Shown here piece after piece: positions 7,382-16,306 of a DNA stretch of 64,000 nucleotides; position 1 is the first letter of the stretch; every line of letters begins with the position of its first letter. The position numbers and the translations under genes were made by a program. The notes below the pieces were generated by a model. That model had not been told where the DNA came from. It saw only the letters and a program-made list of their open reading frames with translations, and made no database searches. Source of the stretch: Streptomyces nigrescens (GTDB lineage: Bacteria > Actinomycetota > Actinomycetes > Streptomycetales > Streptomycetaceae); NCBI GenBank assembly GCA_024349765.1, contig AP026073.1, positions 1,798,001 through 1,862,000 of the forward strand, written 5' to 3'.

Positions 7382-9220
7382 TCACGGCTTGATCCGCAGC
7401 ACCTGCGGATCGTGGTCGCTGGCCTGGTCGGCGTACTCGGCGTTGATGTGCACGATGTCGTAGTCCGGCCTGGTCAGGTGGCGGCTGGTGAGCATGTGGT
7501 CGAGCACCTGCGAATTGCCGCTGTAGACGTAGCCGTAGCGCTCCGCGGCCGGCAGCCCCTTCACCAGGTCCGTCAGGACGCCACCGGCGGTGAGGTTCTT
7601 CAGGGCCGGCGAGAACTGGTAGTCGTTGAGGTCGCCCGCCACCACCACGTCCGCCTCGGGGTCCTTCGCCAGCAGGTCCTTGACGAAGGCGTTCACCAGC
7701 TTCGCCTGGGCGGTGCGCTGGGTCTCCGAGGAGCGGACCGGGGGCTGGAAACGGCTGTCCAGGCCCTGGTCGCCGCCCTTGGAGTTGAAGTGGTTGGCGA
7801 TCACGAAGATCCGGCTGCCCGGACGGCTCTTGAGCGAGAACTGCCCGGCCAGCGGCTTGCGGCTGGTCTTCCACGCCGGGTCGGCCGGCGCGATCCGGCC
7901 CGGGGAGGCGGACAGCGCGGCCCGGCCGTGGTCACGGACCACCGTGACCGGCGTGGTGGCGTCGCCGCCCTTGACGTCCGTGAAGGACACCCGCGCCGGG
8001 TTGAACAGGAACGCCGTCCGGATGTTGCCGCCCGGCTGGCCGCCGTCCTGGTCGTTGACCGGGTCGATCTGCCGCCACGCGTACGCCGGGCCGCCGGCCG
8101 CCTTGATCGCGTCGGTGAGCTTCTTGAGGGTGCTGCCGGCGGTGACCGTGCCGTCGTCCTTGGCGCCGCTGTCGTCCTGGACCTCCTCCAGGGCCACGAC
8201 GTCCGGGGCCGCCAGGTTGTGCACCAGCGCCCTGGCCAGCCGGTCGAACTTCGCCTGCGGGTTGTCCGGCGCGAGGTTCTCGACGTTGTACGTGGCCACC
8301 GCCAGCTCGCCGGACTTCTGCTTGCGGGTGTTCTCCGGCGCCGGGCCGTGGCCGGTGAGCTTGCCCAGTTCGGTGGCCTGGAGGGTGTAGCCGCCGAAGT
8401 TGTCGTAGTCCAGCGGCCCGGCCGTGGTGCCCGCCAGGGTGTCGCCGACGTCGGCCACCGGGAACGGCGTCTGCGAGAAGGGGATCAGCGAACCCACCTT
8501 CACCCGGCCGCCGTTGGGGTCCGCGTACGAGCGGTAGAGGGTGCCGCCGCGCGGTGTGCGGTTGTGGCCCGGCTCGGCGGTCACCCACAGCTCGTGGTAC
8601 TTGTTCGTCGGGCCGACGACCCGGGCGCCGCCGACCGCGACCCGCATGCCCTCCAGCGACTCGTAGCGGTCCAGCGCGTAACTGCCGGGGCGCAGCTTCA
8701 GCGACTCGATGCTCTTGCCGCCCGCGTCCGGGGCGTAACGATCCGGCACCGAGCCGGCGTTGAGCGTGAAGGCGGCCGGCAGCGGGTTGCCCGAGGAGCC
8801 GGTCTTCCAGGTCGCCTTGGTGATCTCGGTGACGGACTGCAGGCCGGCGTCCTTGCCGCCCGGGTAGTACTCGCTGACCGTGCCGGAGAACGTGATCGCG
8901 TCACCGACCGAGACCTGCGGGGTCTCCTTGCCGGTGTAGACGAAGACCGCCTCGCTGGTGGCCGGGTCGTCGTCCGGGTGCGGGTCCTGCACCCAGAAGC
9001 CGCGCGAGGAGCCGAACGCCCGGACGGCGGTGACCGTACCGGGGACGTCGCTGACCTGCTTCCCGGCCAGCGGGGATATTCGGGTGCTGCCCTGGATGTC
9101 GTGGATCCGGGTGCCGGCCGCCGAGGCGGACTGGGTGGCGGTCAGCAGTCCGCCGGCGAGGGCGGCCGCGGCCACCGCGCCGAGGGCGGCTGGTCTGCGG
9201 AGCGGACGACGGGACGGCAT
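7382..9220 (-). CDS. Secreted nuclease, endonuclease/exonuclease/phosphatase family
   Basis: 612 residues. Sec signal peptide: basic start MPSRRPLRRP, hydrophobic 12-32, cleavage after SASA. Residues about 36-300 form an OB-fold-like/ExeM-type N-terminal region (IHDIQGSTRISPLAGK, GFWVQDP, VGDAITFSGTV). Residues about 315-610 are an EEP catalytic domain with its conserved metal and catalytic positions: YNVEN, ALEEVQD, NHFNSKGGD, AGDLNDY and the terminal SDHDP histidine. Expected to be an extracellular DNase or phosphodiesterase that scavenges nucleic acid. 11-bp-spaced PHO-box-like repeats lie 110-140 nt upstream. Confidence 0.9.
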   Translation of the reverse strand: MPSRRPLRRPAALGAVAAAALAGGLLTATQSASAAGTRIHDIQGSTRISPLAGKQVSDVPGTVTAVRAFGSSRGFWVQDPHPDDDPATSEAVFVYTGKETPQVSVGDAITFSGTVSEYYPGGKDAGLQSVTEITKATWKTGSSGNPLPAAFTLNAGSVPDRYAPDAGGKSIESLKLRPGSYALDRYESLEGMRVAVGGARVVGPTNKYHELWVTAEPGHNRTPRGGTLYRSYADPNGGRVKVGSLIPFSQTPFPVADVGDTLAGTTAGPLDYDNFGGYTLQATELGKLTGHGPAPENTRKQKSGELAVATYNVENLAPDNPQAKFDRLARALVHNLAAPDVVALEEVQDDSGAKDDGTVTAGSTLKKLTDAIKAAGGPAYAWRQIDPVNDQDGGQPGGNIRTAFLFNPARVSFTDVKGGDATTPVTVVRDHGRAALSASPGRIAPADPAWKTSRKPLAGQFSLKSRPGSRIFVIANHFNSKGGDQGLDSRFQPPVRSSETQRTAQAKLVNAFVKDLLAKDPEADVVVAGDLNDYQFSPALKNLTAGGVLTDLVKGLPAAERYGYVYSGNSQVLDHMLTSRHLTRPDYDIVHINAEYADQASDHDPQVLRIKP

Positions 9221-9330
9221 GCATGCCTCCGAGGGAGATGGGGGGTGGAAGGGTGTGTGCGGAGCCGGACCGGCGTCACGCTACGCGCGTCAATCTCTTG
9301 TGCGGGCAAGGGAGTTGTCAAGGTTCTGCC

Positions 9331-9359
9331 GGTGACCGATGGGCGGCGCGGGGGTGAAC
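9331..9359 (-). promoter_or_regulatory. Candidate PHO box of the secreted nuclease gene
   Basis: On the minus strand GTTCACC (from 9359) and GGTCACC (from 9337) are exactly 22 bp apart, two periods of the 11-bp direct-repeat unit that PhoP binds in Streptomyces; the unit between is degenerate. Only suggestive. Confidence 0.4.
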
Positions 9360-9400
9360 CGCCCGAGATACGGAGAATTCCGTCTACGCTGGGCGGCGCA

Positions 9401-9438
9401 CTTCCCCAGCCAGCGCTGGGAGGTACCCCAGCCGTAGT
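9401..9438. repeat. Short palindromic intergenic repeat
   Basis: Contains CCAGCGCTGG and GCTGGGAGGTACCCCAGC, overlapping inverted repeats. Strings of the GCTGGGAGGTnCCCC type recur in many streptomycete intergenic regions, from general knowledge; only one copy was noticed in this window. It precedes the gene at 9463. Confidence 0.45.
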
Positions 9439-9462
9439 CCGTTCCGAGGAGCTGAGCACCCG

Positions 9463-10956
9463 ATGTCCGCAGACCGCCCCACCCTGCCGCCGGTGCGGCT
9501 GCTCTCCGAAGCGGAACTGGCCCGGGACGCGCTCAGCGCCCCCCTGATGTCCCGGGCCGTCCGGCTCGCCCGCTGGGCCGAGCGGGGCGTCCCGGTCGGC
9601 GCGGGCGGGGAGATCCTCGACGACGCGCTGGCCGCCGCCACCGAGCACCTCGGCCTGAGCGCCGACGAGGACGGCCCCGCCTACACCGCCGAGGCGTGGC
9701 AGCTCGCGGTGGACACCGGCCTGGTCGAGATCGAGGAGATCGACGGGACGGCCGAGGACGGGGCCGGGGAGGCCGACGACGCCGCGGTCGGCACCGCCAC
9801 CCCCGGCGAGGAGCTCGCCCTGCTCACCTCCGGCAGCCCGCAGGACGTCCTCGACATCTGGCTGTCCGGCATGGAGACCGTGCTCGCCGACGCGGCCGCC
9901 CCCGACCTCGCCGATCTCGCCGACCAGCTCGCCGAGGGCGGTGAGCTGGACCTGGATGCCCTGGACTGGAACCCGGAGGAGGAGGCCGAGCTGCTCGACG
10001 GCATCCTCGGCAACCTCTACCTGCTCACCGCCCTGGCCGAGGGTCCCGACCGGGACGTCCCGCTGCCCGCGCTGGCCGCCTCCATGATCGTCCCGGACGA
10101 CATGGACGAGCCCACCGACGACGTCCTCGAAGAGGTCTCCGAGGCGATGATGCGCCTGGACGACCAGTTCCGGGTGCTGGAGCCGATCGGCCTGGTCGCG
10201 TACCGGCCGGTCGACGAGGCGCTCATCGAGGAACTGGACGAGGACGGCGAGACGGTCAGGGCGGCCGAACCGCTCACCGACGAGGACGTCTCCCGCTACG
10301 GCCTGGTCCGCCTCACCCCGCTCGGCGTCTACGCGGTCCGCGCCCGGCTGCTGGACGCGGGCGCCGACGCCCCGGCGGTCGGCGACCTCACCGGCAAGGG
10401 CGCCGACGTCCTCCTCGACGCGCTGCCCGACTACCCCGAGGCGCACGCCCAGGCCGAGTCCGAGCAGTGGCTCGCCGCCCGCGGCCCGCTGGACGCCGCC
10501 CGCGAGCTGCTCGGCGCCGCCCGCGGCGACGACGAGGGCGCCCCGCGCCGCCGGCTCGCCGCCCAGCAGACCCTCTCGCTGGTCGCCCCGGACGCCGAGG
10601 CCGCGCTGCGCGAGGTGCTCGACGACCGGCAGCTGGGCGGTCTGGCCCGGGTGTGGCTGGCCGAGCGCGGGCTGCCCGGCATCCCCGAGCCGTCCCAGGA
10701 CATGATCTTCTGGCTGACGGTCGACACCATCGCCGCCCAGCTGGCCGGCGCGGACGAGGGCGCCGAGGCCGAGTTGCGGGACCTGGTCCAGGGCCTGACC
10801 GAGCAGCACAGCGGCTTCTTCGACGCCGTCTGGCGGGTGGACCACCCGGCCACCGCCGACGTCCTGGAGGCCATGGGCCGGCTGCACCCGGACAAGAAGG
10901 CCGCCAAGGAGGCCCGCAAGGCCGCGTTCAAGGCGCGCTCCCGGCAGTCGCACTGA
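9463..10956 (+). CDS. Conserved hypothetical protein, paralogue of the gene at 55417
   Basis: 497 residues, acidic, no signal peptide or membrane helix; GAGGAG Shine-Dalgarno 11 nt before the ATG. Family unknown to me. It shares an ordered set of motifs with the 492-residue protein at 55417: RLARWAE near the N-terminus, a middle LTPLGVY (LTPLGNW in the other), a WLAARG segment (WLAARS), WLTVDTIAAQ (WLWVDTAAAV) and an alpha-helical end around HPATADVLEAMGRLHPDKKA (HPRTVQVLVALAAAHPDPALA). The last 200 residues look like HEAT-type helical repeats. A cytosolic scaffold role is possible but not shown. Confidence 0.85.
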   Translation: MSADRPTLPPVRLLSEAELARDALSAPLMSRAVRLARWAERGVPVGAGGEILDDALAAATEHLGLSADEDGPAYTAEAWQLAVDTGLVEIEEIDGTAEDGAGEADDAAVGTATPGEELALLTSGSPQDVLDIWLSGMETVLADAAAPDLADLADQLAEGGELDLDALDWNPEEEAELLDGILGNLYLLTALAEGPDRDVPLPALAASMIVPDDMDEPTDDVLEEVSEAMMRLDDQFRVLEPIGLVAYRPVDEALIEELDEDGETVRAAEPLTDEDVSRYGLVRLTPLGVYAVRARLLDAGADAPAVGDLTGKGADVLLDALPDYPEAHAQAESEQWLAARGPLDAARELLGAARGDDEGAPRRRLAAQQTLSLVAPDAEAALREVLDDRQLGGLARVWLAERGLPGIPEPSQDMIFWLTVDTIAAQLAGADEGAEAELRDLVQGLTEQHSGFFDAVWRVDHPATADVLEAMGRLHPDKKAAKEARKAAFKARSRQSH

Positions 10957-10968
10957 AGTGAGCTCCGC

Positions 10969-11011
10969 GGGGCCGGTCCGCGGGCGGGATCCCCGCCCCC
11001 GGACCGGCCCC
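10969..11011 (+). terminator. Terminator after the 497-aa gene
   Basis: 12-bp outer stem (10969-10980 with 11000-11011) and 7-bp inner stem (10982-10988 with 10992-10998), 13 nt past the stop codon. Confidence 0.8.
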
Positions 11012-11036
11012 AACTGCTTCCTGGATGTCGCGCCGC

Positions 11037-11058
11037 GTTCAACTGGAGTTCGGCGGCG
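11037..11058 (+). promoter_or_regulatory. Candidate PHO box upstream of phoX-like gene
   Basis: Two GTTC-starting 11-mers in direct tandem (11037 and 11048), the repeat geometry of PhoP sites, 60-80 nt before a phosphatase start. The conserved CACC half is weak (GTTCAAC, GTTCGGC). Confidence 0.4.
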
Positions 11059-11117
11059 CACGACACCGTGTGCGGCGCAGGCACAGGGGAGTAGAACCGG
11101 CCGTCCAGGAGATGACA

Positions 11118-12572
11118 ATGCCGCTCACCCGGAGAGACTTCGCCAAGCGTTCCGCCCTCGCCGGCGCGGGGGTCGCGCTGGCCGGCAGCGCCGGCGTACT
11201 GGCCACCGCGCCCGGCGCGCTCGCCGCGGACGCGGCACGGGCCGCGGACGGCGGGGCGGACGGCCCCGGCCACCCGGCCGGCTACGGCCCGCTCCTGCCG
11301 GACCCGGACGGCATCCTCGCCCTGCCCGCCGGGTTCTCGTACAAGATCGTCACCCACTCCGGCGTCACCACGCTGGACAGCGGTGAGTCCACTCCGTCCA
11401 ACCACGACGGCACCGGCACCTTCGCCGGGCACCGCGGCACCACCCTCCTCGTCAACAACCACGAGCTGAAGGGCCCGCGCGCCAACTGGCCGCACCCGGT
11501 GCCGCTCGCCGAGGGGCTGGTCTACGACCCGGCAGCGGCCGGCGGCTGCACCGTCGTCGAGGTCGCCCAGGACGGCACCCCGGTCGGCGAATGGGTCGGC
11601 ATAGCCGGTACCTCCACCAACTGCGCGGGCGGCACCACTCCTTGGGGCACCTGGCTCACCTGCGAGGAGACCGAGGACAAGGCCGGCGAGCACGGCATGA
11701 CCAGGGACCACGGCTACGTCTTCGAGGTCGATCCCCACGACCGGCGGGCCGGCCGCGACCCCGAGCCCGTGAAGGCGCTGGGCCGTTACGCCCACGAGGC
11801 CGTCGTCGTCGACCCCCGGCGCGGCCACCTCTACCTGACCGAGGACGCCGCCGGCCCCAACGGCCTCTTCTACCGCTGGACCCCGCCGCAGGGCTTCCAC
11901 CACGGCCGCGGCCGGCTCCGCACCCTCGCCGGCGACGCCGGTGTGCTCCAGGCGTTCAAGTGCTTCGACTCCGGCGGCCGGTTCGTCGACGACCTCTCCC
12001 GCGCCACCCGGCCCGGCACCGTCTACGGCGTCGACTGGATCGACGTCCCCGACCGCGACGCCCGGACCACCTCCGTCCGCAAGCAGTTCAAGGACGGCGA
12101 GATCACCCGCGCCCGCAAGCTGGAGGGCCTGTGGTGGGCGGACGGCGGCGCCTACGTGGTGTCCTCCTACGCCCGCGAGGAGAGCCCGGTCCGGCACGAC
12201 GGGCAGGTCTGGTTCTACGACCCGCGGCGGCGGACCCTGACCCTGAAGGTGCTGCTCGGCGTCAACCCCGACCCCGGCGAGGACGGCGCGTTCGACGGCC
12301 CGGACAACATCACCGTCTCGCCCTACGGCGGCCTGATCATCGCCGAGGACGGCGAGGGCGTCCAGCACCTCTTCGGCGCCACCGAGGACGGCCGCACCTA
12401 CCCCCTGGCCCGCAACGAGCTCAACATCGGCACCGCCGGGAAGCCCGAGTACAGCGAGTTCACCGGCCCGGTCTTCTCCCCGGACGGCCGCACCCTCTTC
12501 GCCAACATCCAGGAGCCCGGCATCATGCTGGCCATCACCGGCCCCTGGAAGCGGCAGCCCCGCCGGCGCTAG
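11118..12572 (+). CDS. Tat-exported PhoX-family phosphatase (DUF839)
   Basis: 484 residues. A twin-arginine signal opens the protein (LTRRDFAKRSALAGAG, hydrophobic to about 35, cleavage near ALA-A). The mature part is the PhoX/DUF839 six-bladed propeller family: LLVNNHELKGPRANWP, GTSTNCAGGTTPWGTWLTCEE with the conserved CEE metal region, GRYAHEAVVVDP, DNITVSPYGGLIIAEDGEG and the closing SEFTGPVFSPDGRTLFANIQ. PhoX enzymes are Ca/Fe alkaline phosphatases. The start at 11118 is preferred to 11112 because AGGAG sits 6 nt before it. The stop shares CTAG with the converging methyltransferase stop. Confidence 0.9.
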   Translation: MPLTRRDFAKRSALAGAGVALAGSAGVLATAPGALAADAARAADGGADGPGHPAGYGPLLPDPDGILALPAGFSYKIVTHSGVTTLDSGESTPSNHDGTGTFAGHRGTTLLVNNHELKGPRANWPHPVPLAEGLVYDPAAAGGCTVVEVAQDGTPVGEWVGIAGTSTNCAGGTTPWGTWLTCEETEDKAGEHGMTRDHGYVFEVDPHDRRAGRDPEPVKALGRYAHEAVVVDPRRGHLYLTEDAAGPNGLFYRWTPPQGFHHGRGRLRTLAGDAGVLQAFKCFDSGGRFVDDLSRATRPGTVYGVDWIDVPDRDARTTSVRKQFKDGEITRARKLEGLWWADGGAYVVSSYAREESPVRHDGQVWFYDPRRRTLTLKVLLGVNPDPGEDGAFDGPDNITVSPYGGLIIAEDGEGVQHLFGATEDGRTYPLARNELNIGTAGKPEYSEFTGPVFSPDGRTLFANIQEPGIMLAITGPWKRQPRRR

Positions 12573-13474
12573 CGTCCGGCCCGGCGGGGAGCGACCGCCG
12601 TGAGCAGGTAGTAGTCCAGCAGCCCGGTCTCGTACGCCGTCAGATAGCGGCGCGGCCACTCGTCGTCGGAGAGCTCGGGCTGCTGGGCCATGTACCGGTC
12701 GTACGGCTCCCACACCGCGTCACCGATCGCCCGGACCGTGATGTCCCGCAGCCCGGCCGCGGCCAGCGTCCCGGCGAACTCGTCGATCACATGCGGCACG
12801 TCCAGCCCGTCGGCGTACGGCGGCAGCAGCCCGGGCAGCTCCCGGGCGGCCGCCGCGGTGCGGGCGAAGAACGTGGTCAGCGCCAGCCGGCCGCCCGGCC
12901 GCAGCACCCGCACCGCCTCCCGGGCGAAGGCGGCCGGGGAGCGGAAGTGCTGGACCGCCTCGACGGAGTACAGGCAGTCGACGGTGTCCGCGGTCAGCGG
13001 CATCCGCTGGGCGGACCCCAGTACGAACATCAGCCGCCCGGTGCCGCCCGCGTCCCCGGCGAGCAGCTCGGCGTGCGCCGCCCGGGCCCGGGCGATCTGG
13101 TCGGGGTGCGCGTCCAGACCGATGACCGGGTCCAGCCCGAACTCCCGCAGCGCCAGCGCACAGCCCAGCCCGCGCCCGCAGCCGGCCTCCAGGGCGCCGC
13201 GCCCCCGCGTCTCGCCGAACGTGCCGAGCACCAGGCGGTAGAGGTCCTGCTCGCTGCGCACCCGGTCCGCCTCGGTCAGCCGCCGGCCGGTCAGGTCCCC
13301 CAGCTCCGCCCAGTAGCCGAAGTTGATGAACCCGCCGGCGAAGGCGGGCACGGTGGCCAGGTCCCACTCGCCGTAGACCTTCGCGACCCGGGGCGGAAGG
13401 TCCGGCGCGGGTGCTGGGCCGTCCGGGTGGCCGGCGGCCCCGGCCGGGCCGGTCTGCGGCTGCTGCTGCGCCAT
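12569..13474 (-). CDS. SAM-dependent class I methyltransferase
   Basis: 301 residues; ATG 13474 (MAQQQP) has an AGGAG 8-10 nt upstream, so the much longer open frame is not used. SAM motif I is ALEAGCGRGLGCALAL, followed by GLDAHPDQIARAR, MPLTADTVDCLYSVEAVQHF and LRPGGRLALTTFF. The N-terminal FINFGYWAELGDLT resembles small-molecule O/N/C-methyltransferases acting on secondary metabolites or sterol-like substrates; the substrate is unknown. Divergent from the luciferase-like gene (72 nt apart), which may share its promoter region. Confidence 0.88.
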   Translation of the reverse strand: MAQQQPQTGPAGAAGHPDGPAPAPDLPPRVAKVYGEWDLATVPAFAGGFINFGYWAELGDLTGRRLTEADRVRSEQDLYRLVLGTFGETRGRGALEAGCGRGLGCALALREFGLDPVIGLDAHPDQIARARAAHAELLAGDAGGTGRLMFVLGSAQRMPLTADTVDCLYSVEAVQHFRSPAAFAREAVRVLRPGGRLALTTFFARTAAAARELPGLLPPYADGLDVPHVIDEFAGTLAAAGLRDITVRAIGDAVWEPYDRYMAQQPELSDDEWPRRYLTAYETGLLDYYLLTAVAPRRAGR

Positions 13475-13546
13475 CGCGAAGGCTCCTTCCGCGGCCGGCG
13501 GGCGGGACGGGAATCCTGGGGGCGGCGGGACGTTGAAGCAGGGGTG

Positions 13547-14578
13547 GTGAACTCGACGACACGGACGACACAATTTTCGGTCCTGGACCGCTCCCGCACC
13601 AGGGAAGGGCACCCGGAGGCGGCCGCCCTGCGGGACACGGTGGCGCTGGCCCGCCGCGTCGAGGAACTCGGCTACCACCGCTTCTGGGTCTCCGAGCACC
13701 ACAGCGTGCCCGGCGTGGCCGGCTCCGCGCCGACCGTGCTCGCCGCCGCGGTGGCCGCCGCGACGTCCCGGATCCGGGTCGGCACCGGCGGGGTGATGCT
13801 GCCCAACCACCGGCCGCTGGTGGTCGCCGAGCAGTTCGGGGTGCTGGAGTCGCTCTTCCCCGGCCGGATCGACATGGGGCTCGGCCGGTCGGTCGGCTTC
13901 ACCGGCGGGATCCGCCGCGCCCTGGGCACGGACAAGGACGCCACCGAGGACTTCGGTGCGCAACTCGCCGAGCTGATCGGCTACTTCACCGGTGGGCAGA
14001 CCGCCCATCCGCAGGTCCACGCGCGGCCCGCGGAGGGCCTGCGGATCCCGGCGTTCGTCCTGGCGACCGGGGCCGGCGCGCGGATCGCCGCGGCGGCCGG
14101 GCTGGCGCTGGTCATCGGCGATGTCCGCGGCCGGCAGAGGATGCTGGACGCCATCGACGGCTACCGCCAGGACTTCCGCCCCTCGCCGCTGTGGGAGCGC
14201 CCGTACGTGGTCGTCTCCGGGACGGTGGCGGTGGCGGACACCGAGGCGGCGGCGCGCCGGCTGCTGCTGCCGGAGGCCCGCTCGCTGGCGTACTCCCGCA
14301 CCCACGGCGTCTTCCCGCCGCTGCGGCCCGCCGAGGACGGCCCGGCGGCCACGGCCGGCATGTCCGACCGTGAGCGCGGCTTCTACGAGGACGCCCTGCG
14401 CGGGCACGTCCACGGCACGGAGGAGCAGGTGGCCGACGCCCTCGGCACGCTGATCGACCGCAGCGGCGCGGACGAGGTGCTGGTCACCACCAGCACCTAC
14501 GACCGCGCGGCGCTGGCCGAGTCGTACGAGCGGCTGGCGCGGGTCGCCGGGCTCACAGTGCCTGACCCGCGGGTTTGA
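13547..14578 (+). CDS. Luciferase-like (LLM class) flavin oxidoreductase, MsnO8 type
   Basis: 343 residues from GTG 13547 (a GTG one codon earlier is equally possible; the Shine-Dalgarno is weak). Features of the bacterial-luciferase TIM barrel: ARRVEELGYHRFWVSEHH near residue 42, IRVGTGGVMLPNHRPLVVAEQFG, LFPGRIDMGLGRSVGFTGG. Such enzymes use FMNH2 or F420H2 for oxygenation or reduction of small molecules. Convergent 26-nt overlap with the TerD-family gene. Confidence 0.88.
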   Translation: MNSTTRTTQFSVLDRSRTREGHPEAAALRDTVALARRVEELGYHRFWVSEHHSVPGVAGSAPTVLAAAVAAATSRIRVGTGGVMLPNHRPLVVAEQFGVLESLFPGRIDMGLGRSVGFTGGIRRALGTDKDATEDFGAQLAELIGYFTGGQTAHPQVHARPAEGLRIPAFVLATGAGARIAAAAGLALVIGDVRGRQRMLDAIDGYRQDFRPSPLWERPYVVVSGTVAVADTEAAARRLLLPEARSLAYSRTHGVFPPLRPAEDGPAATAGMSDRERGFYEDALRGHVHGTEEQVADALGTLIDRSGADEVLVTTSTYDRAALAESYERLARVAGLTVPDPRV

Positions 14579-15800
14579 CCATCCCCCGGACCGTGCGGGC
14601 GTCGACGAACTCGCCCATGGCGGTCATCTCCCACTCGCCGGAGAACTGGCGGATCAGTTTGGCCATCATCACGCCCGTGCGCGGTTCGCCGTGGGTGAGG
14701 TCGAAGCGGACCAGTTCCTCGCCGTTCTGGGCGTCCAGCAGGCGGCAGTAGGCCTTGGCGACATCGGAGAACTTCTGGCCGGAGAAGGAGTTCACGACGA
14801 AGACCAGGCCGGTCACCTCCGGGGGCACCCCGCCGAGGTGGACGGTGATCGCCTCGTCGTCGCCGGCGCCCTCGCCGGTGAGGTTGTCGCCGGAGTGCTG
14901 GATCGCGCCGCCGAGGATCATCAGCTTGCCGAAGAAGCAGTTGTCGATCTTCTTGCGGTCCGGGCCGTAGGCGATGACGGAGGCGTCCAGGTCGATGTTC
15001 TTGCCGCGGAAGGCGGGCTCCCAGCCGAGGCCCATCCGGACCGAGCCGAGCAGCGGGCGGCCGCCCTTGACCAGCGAGACGGTCTGGTTCTTCTGCAGGC
15101 TGACCCGGCCCTTGTCGAGGTTGACCTTCCCGGAGCCGGGTGCCGGGGCGGCGGGCGCGGCGGCCGCGGGCGGGGAGACCGGGGCCGGGGTGCCGGCGGG
15201 CGGGCCCCACTGGCCGGCCGGGGCCGGGGGAGCGGCCGGTGCGGGCGGGGCCGCTGGGGCCGGGGGAGCGGCCGGTGCGGCGGGTGCGGCGGCCGGGGCG
15301 GCGGGCTCCTCGACGCTCACGCCGAAGTCGGTGGCGATCCCCGCCAGGCCGTCGGCGTAGCCCTGGCCGACCGCGCGGACCTTCCAGGCCCCGGCCCGGC
15401 GGTAGATCTCGACGACCACCAGCGCGGTCTCCGCGCCCAGCCGCGGCGGGGTGAAGGTGGCGATCAGGCTGCCGTCGTCGGCGTTGCGGACCGTGCCGGT
15501 CGGCTCGGTGCCCGCGAAGGTCGCGCCGGGCGCGTCCGGGCTCGCGGTGACCACGATCTTCTCGATGGCGTCGGGCACCGCGGCGGTGTCCACCGTGATG
15601 GTGTCGCCGCCGGCCGCCGCGGAGTACGTCACACCGGGGCCCGTGGGCTGGTTGTAGAAGACGAAGTCGTCGTCGGAGCGCACCTTGCCGTCGGCGCCGA
15701 GCAGCAGGCCCGACACGTCCAGCCGTACGGGGGCGGTGACGTCCACCGCGACCCGCACGGCGGTGAGCGGGAGGTTCGAGCCAGGAGTCATAGCGGTCAT
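14553..15800 (-). CDS. Two-domain TerD-family protein with Ala-Pro linker
   Basis: 415 residues. Residues 1-175 are a TerD domain (RLDVSGLLLGADGKVRSDDD, VFYNQP, VVVEIYRRAGAWKVRAVGQG, GLAGIATDFGVSVEEP), with the acidic Ca-binding loops of this family. A roughly 60-residue Ala/Pro linker follows. Residues about 235-415 form a second TerD/TerA-like domain (VSLVKGGRPLLGSVRMGLGW, KNIDLDASVIAYGPDRK, GLVFVVNSFSGQKFSDVAKAYCRL). TerD proteins belong to the tellurium/stress-response repertoire linked to membranes and phage defence; no other ter genes are beside it. ATG 15800 or 15791 could be the start, neither with a clear Shine-Dalgarno. Confidence 0.88.
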   Translation of the reverse strand: MTAMTPGSNLPLTAVRVAVDVTAPVRLDVSGLLLGADGKVRSDDDFVFYNQPTGPGVTYSAAAGGDTITVDTAAVPDAIEKIVVTASPDAPGATFAGTEPTGTVRNADDGSLIATFTPPRLGAETALVVVEIYRRAGAWKVRAVGQGYADGLAGIATDFGVSVEEPAAPAAAPAAPAAPPAPAAPPAPAAPPAPAGQWGPPAGTPAPVSPPAAAAPAAPAPGSGKVNLDKGRVSLQKNQTVSLVKGGRPLLGSVRMGLGWEPAFRGKNIDLDASVIAYGPDRKKIDNCFFGKLMILGGAIQHSGDNLTGEGAGDDEAITVHLGGVPPEVTGLVFVVNSFSGQKFSDVAKAYCRLLDAQNGEELVRFDLTHGEPRTGVMMAKLIRQFSGEWEMTAMGEFVDARTVRGMVKPAGQAL

Positions 15801-15897
15801 GCCGGGACCAACGATCGGTCCGCCTTTGCGGTTCCATTACCCGCGGCCGGACGGCCGCCCGGCCGTCTGACCACCGTCCGCCGCACCGTCCACCGCC

Positions 15898-16170
15898 TCA
15901 CCGCCGGTCGCGGGAGTTGCCGAACAGCAGCCGGTAGGCGATCAGCAGGACCAGCGCACCGGCGACCGAGGCGATCCACATGGACGGTTCGCCGAAGTCC
16001 TTCGGTATCGGGCGGTGCAGGAACTTGGTGGACAGCCAGCCGCCGATGAAGGACCCCACGATGCCGATCAGGGTCGTGCCGACGATCCCGCCCGGGTCCC
16101 GCCCCGGCAGCAGGACCTTGGCGATGATGCCCGCGATCAGCCCCAGTACGAGCCAGCTGACGATGCCCAT
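15898..16170 (-). CDS. GlsB/YeaQ/YmgE-family small membrane protein
   Basis: 90 residues with three hydrophobic segments (WLVLGLIAGIIAKVLLPG, GIVGTTLIGIVGSFIGGWLS, WIASVAGALVLLIAYRL). The glycine pattern GLIAGxIAKxLxPGxxPGG is diagnostic of the transglycosylase-associated/GlsB family of stress-response inner-membrane proteins. GAGGAA lies 7 nt before the ATG. Function in actinobacteria unknown. Confidence 0.92.
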   Translation of the reverse strand: MGIVSWLVLGLIAGIIAKVLLPGRDPGGIVGTTLIGIVGSFIGGWLSTKFLHRPIPKDFGEPSMWIASVAGALVLLIAYRLLFGNSRDRR

Positions 16171-16306
16171 GATGCGTTCCTCGTTCCTGCGCGTGTGTGC
16201 GTGCCCAGCGGTGTGCCGGCACACAGACCAGGACGCCACGTGGGCGGCGCGGGTTCCGTGCCGTGGTCCGTACCACGCGCGCACCGCCCGGGCCGGCGGC
16301 CGGCGC

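Noticed and set aside
11591-14578. 995-codon plus-strand frame suggesting a large fusion with the luciferase-like protein
   Set aside because: Only the part from 13547 has family features; the rest is out-of-frame phoX and antisense methyltransferase sequence.
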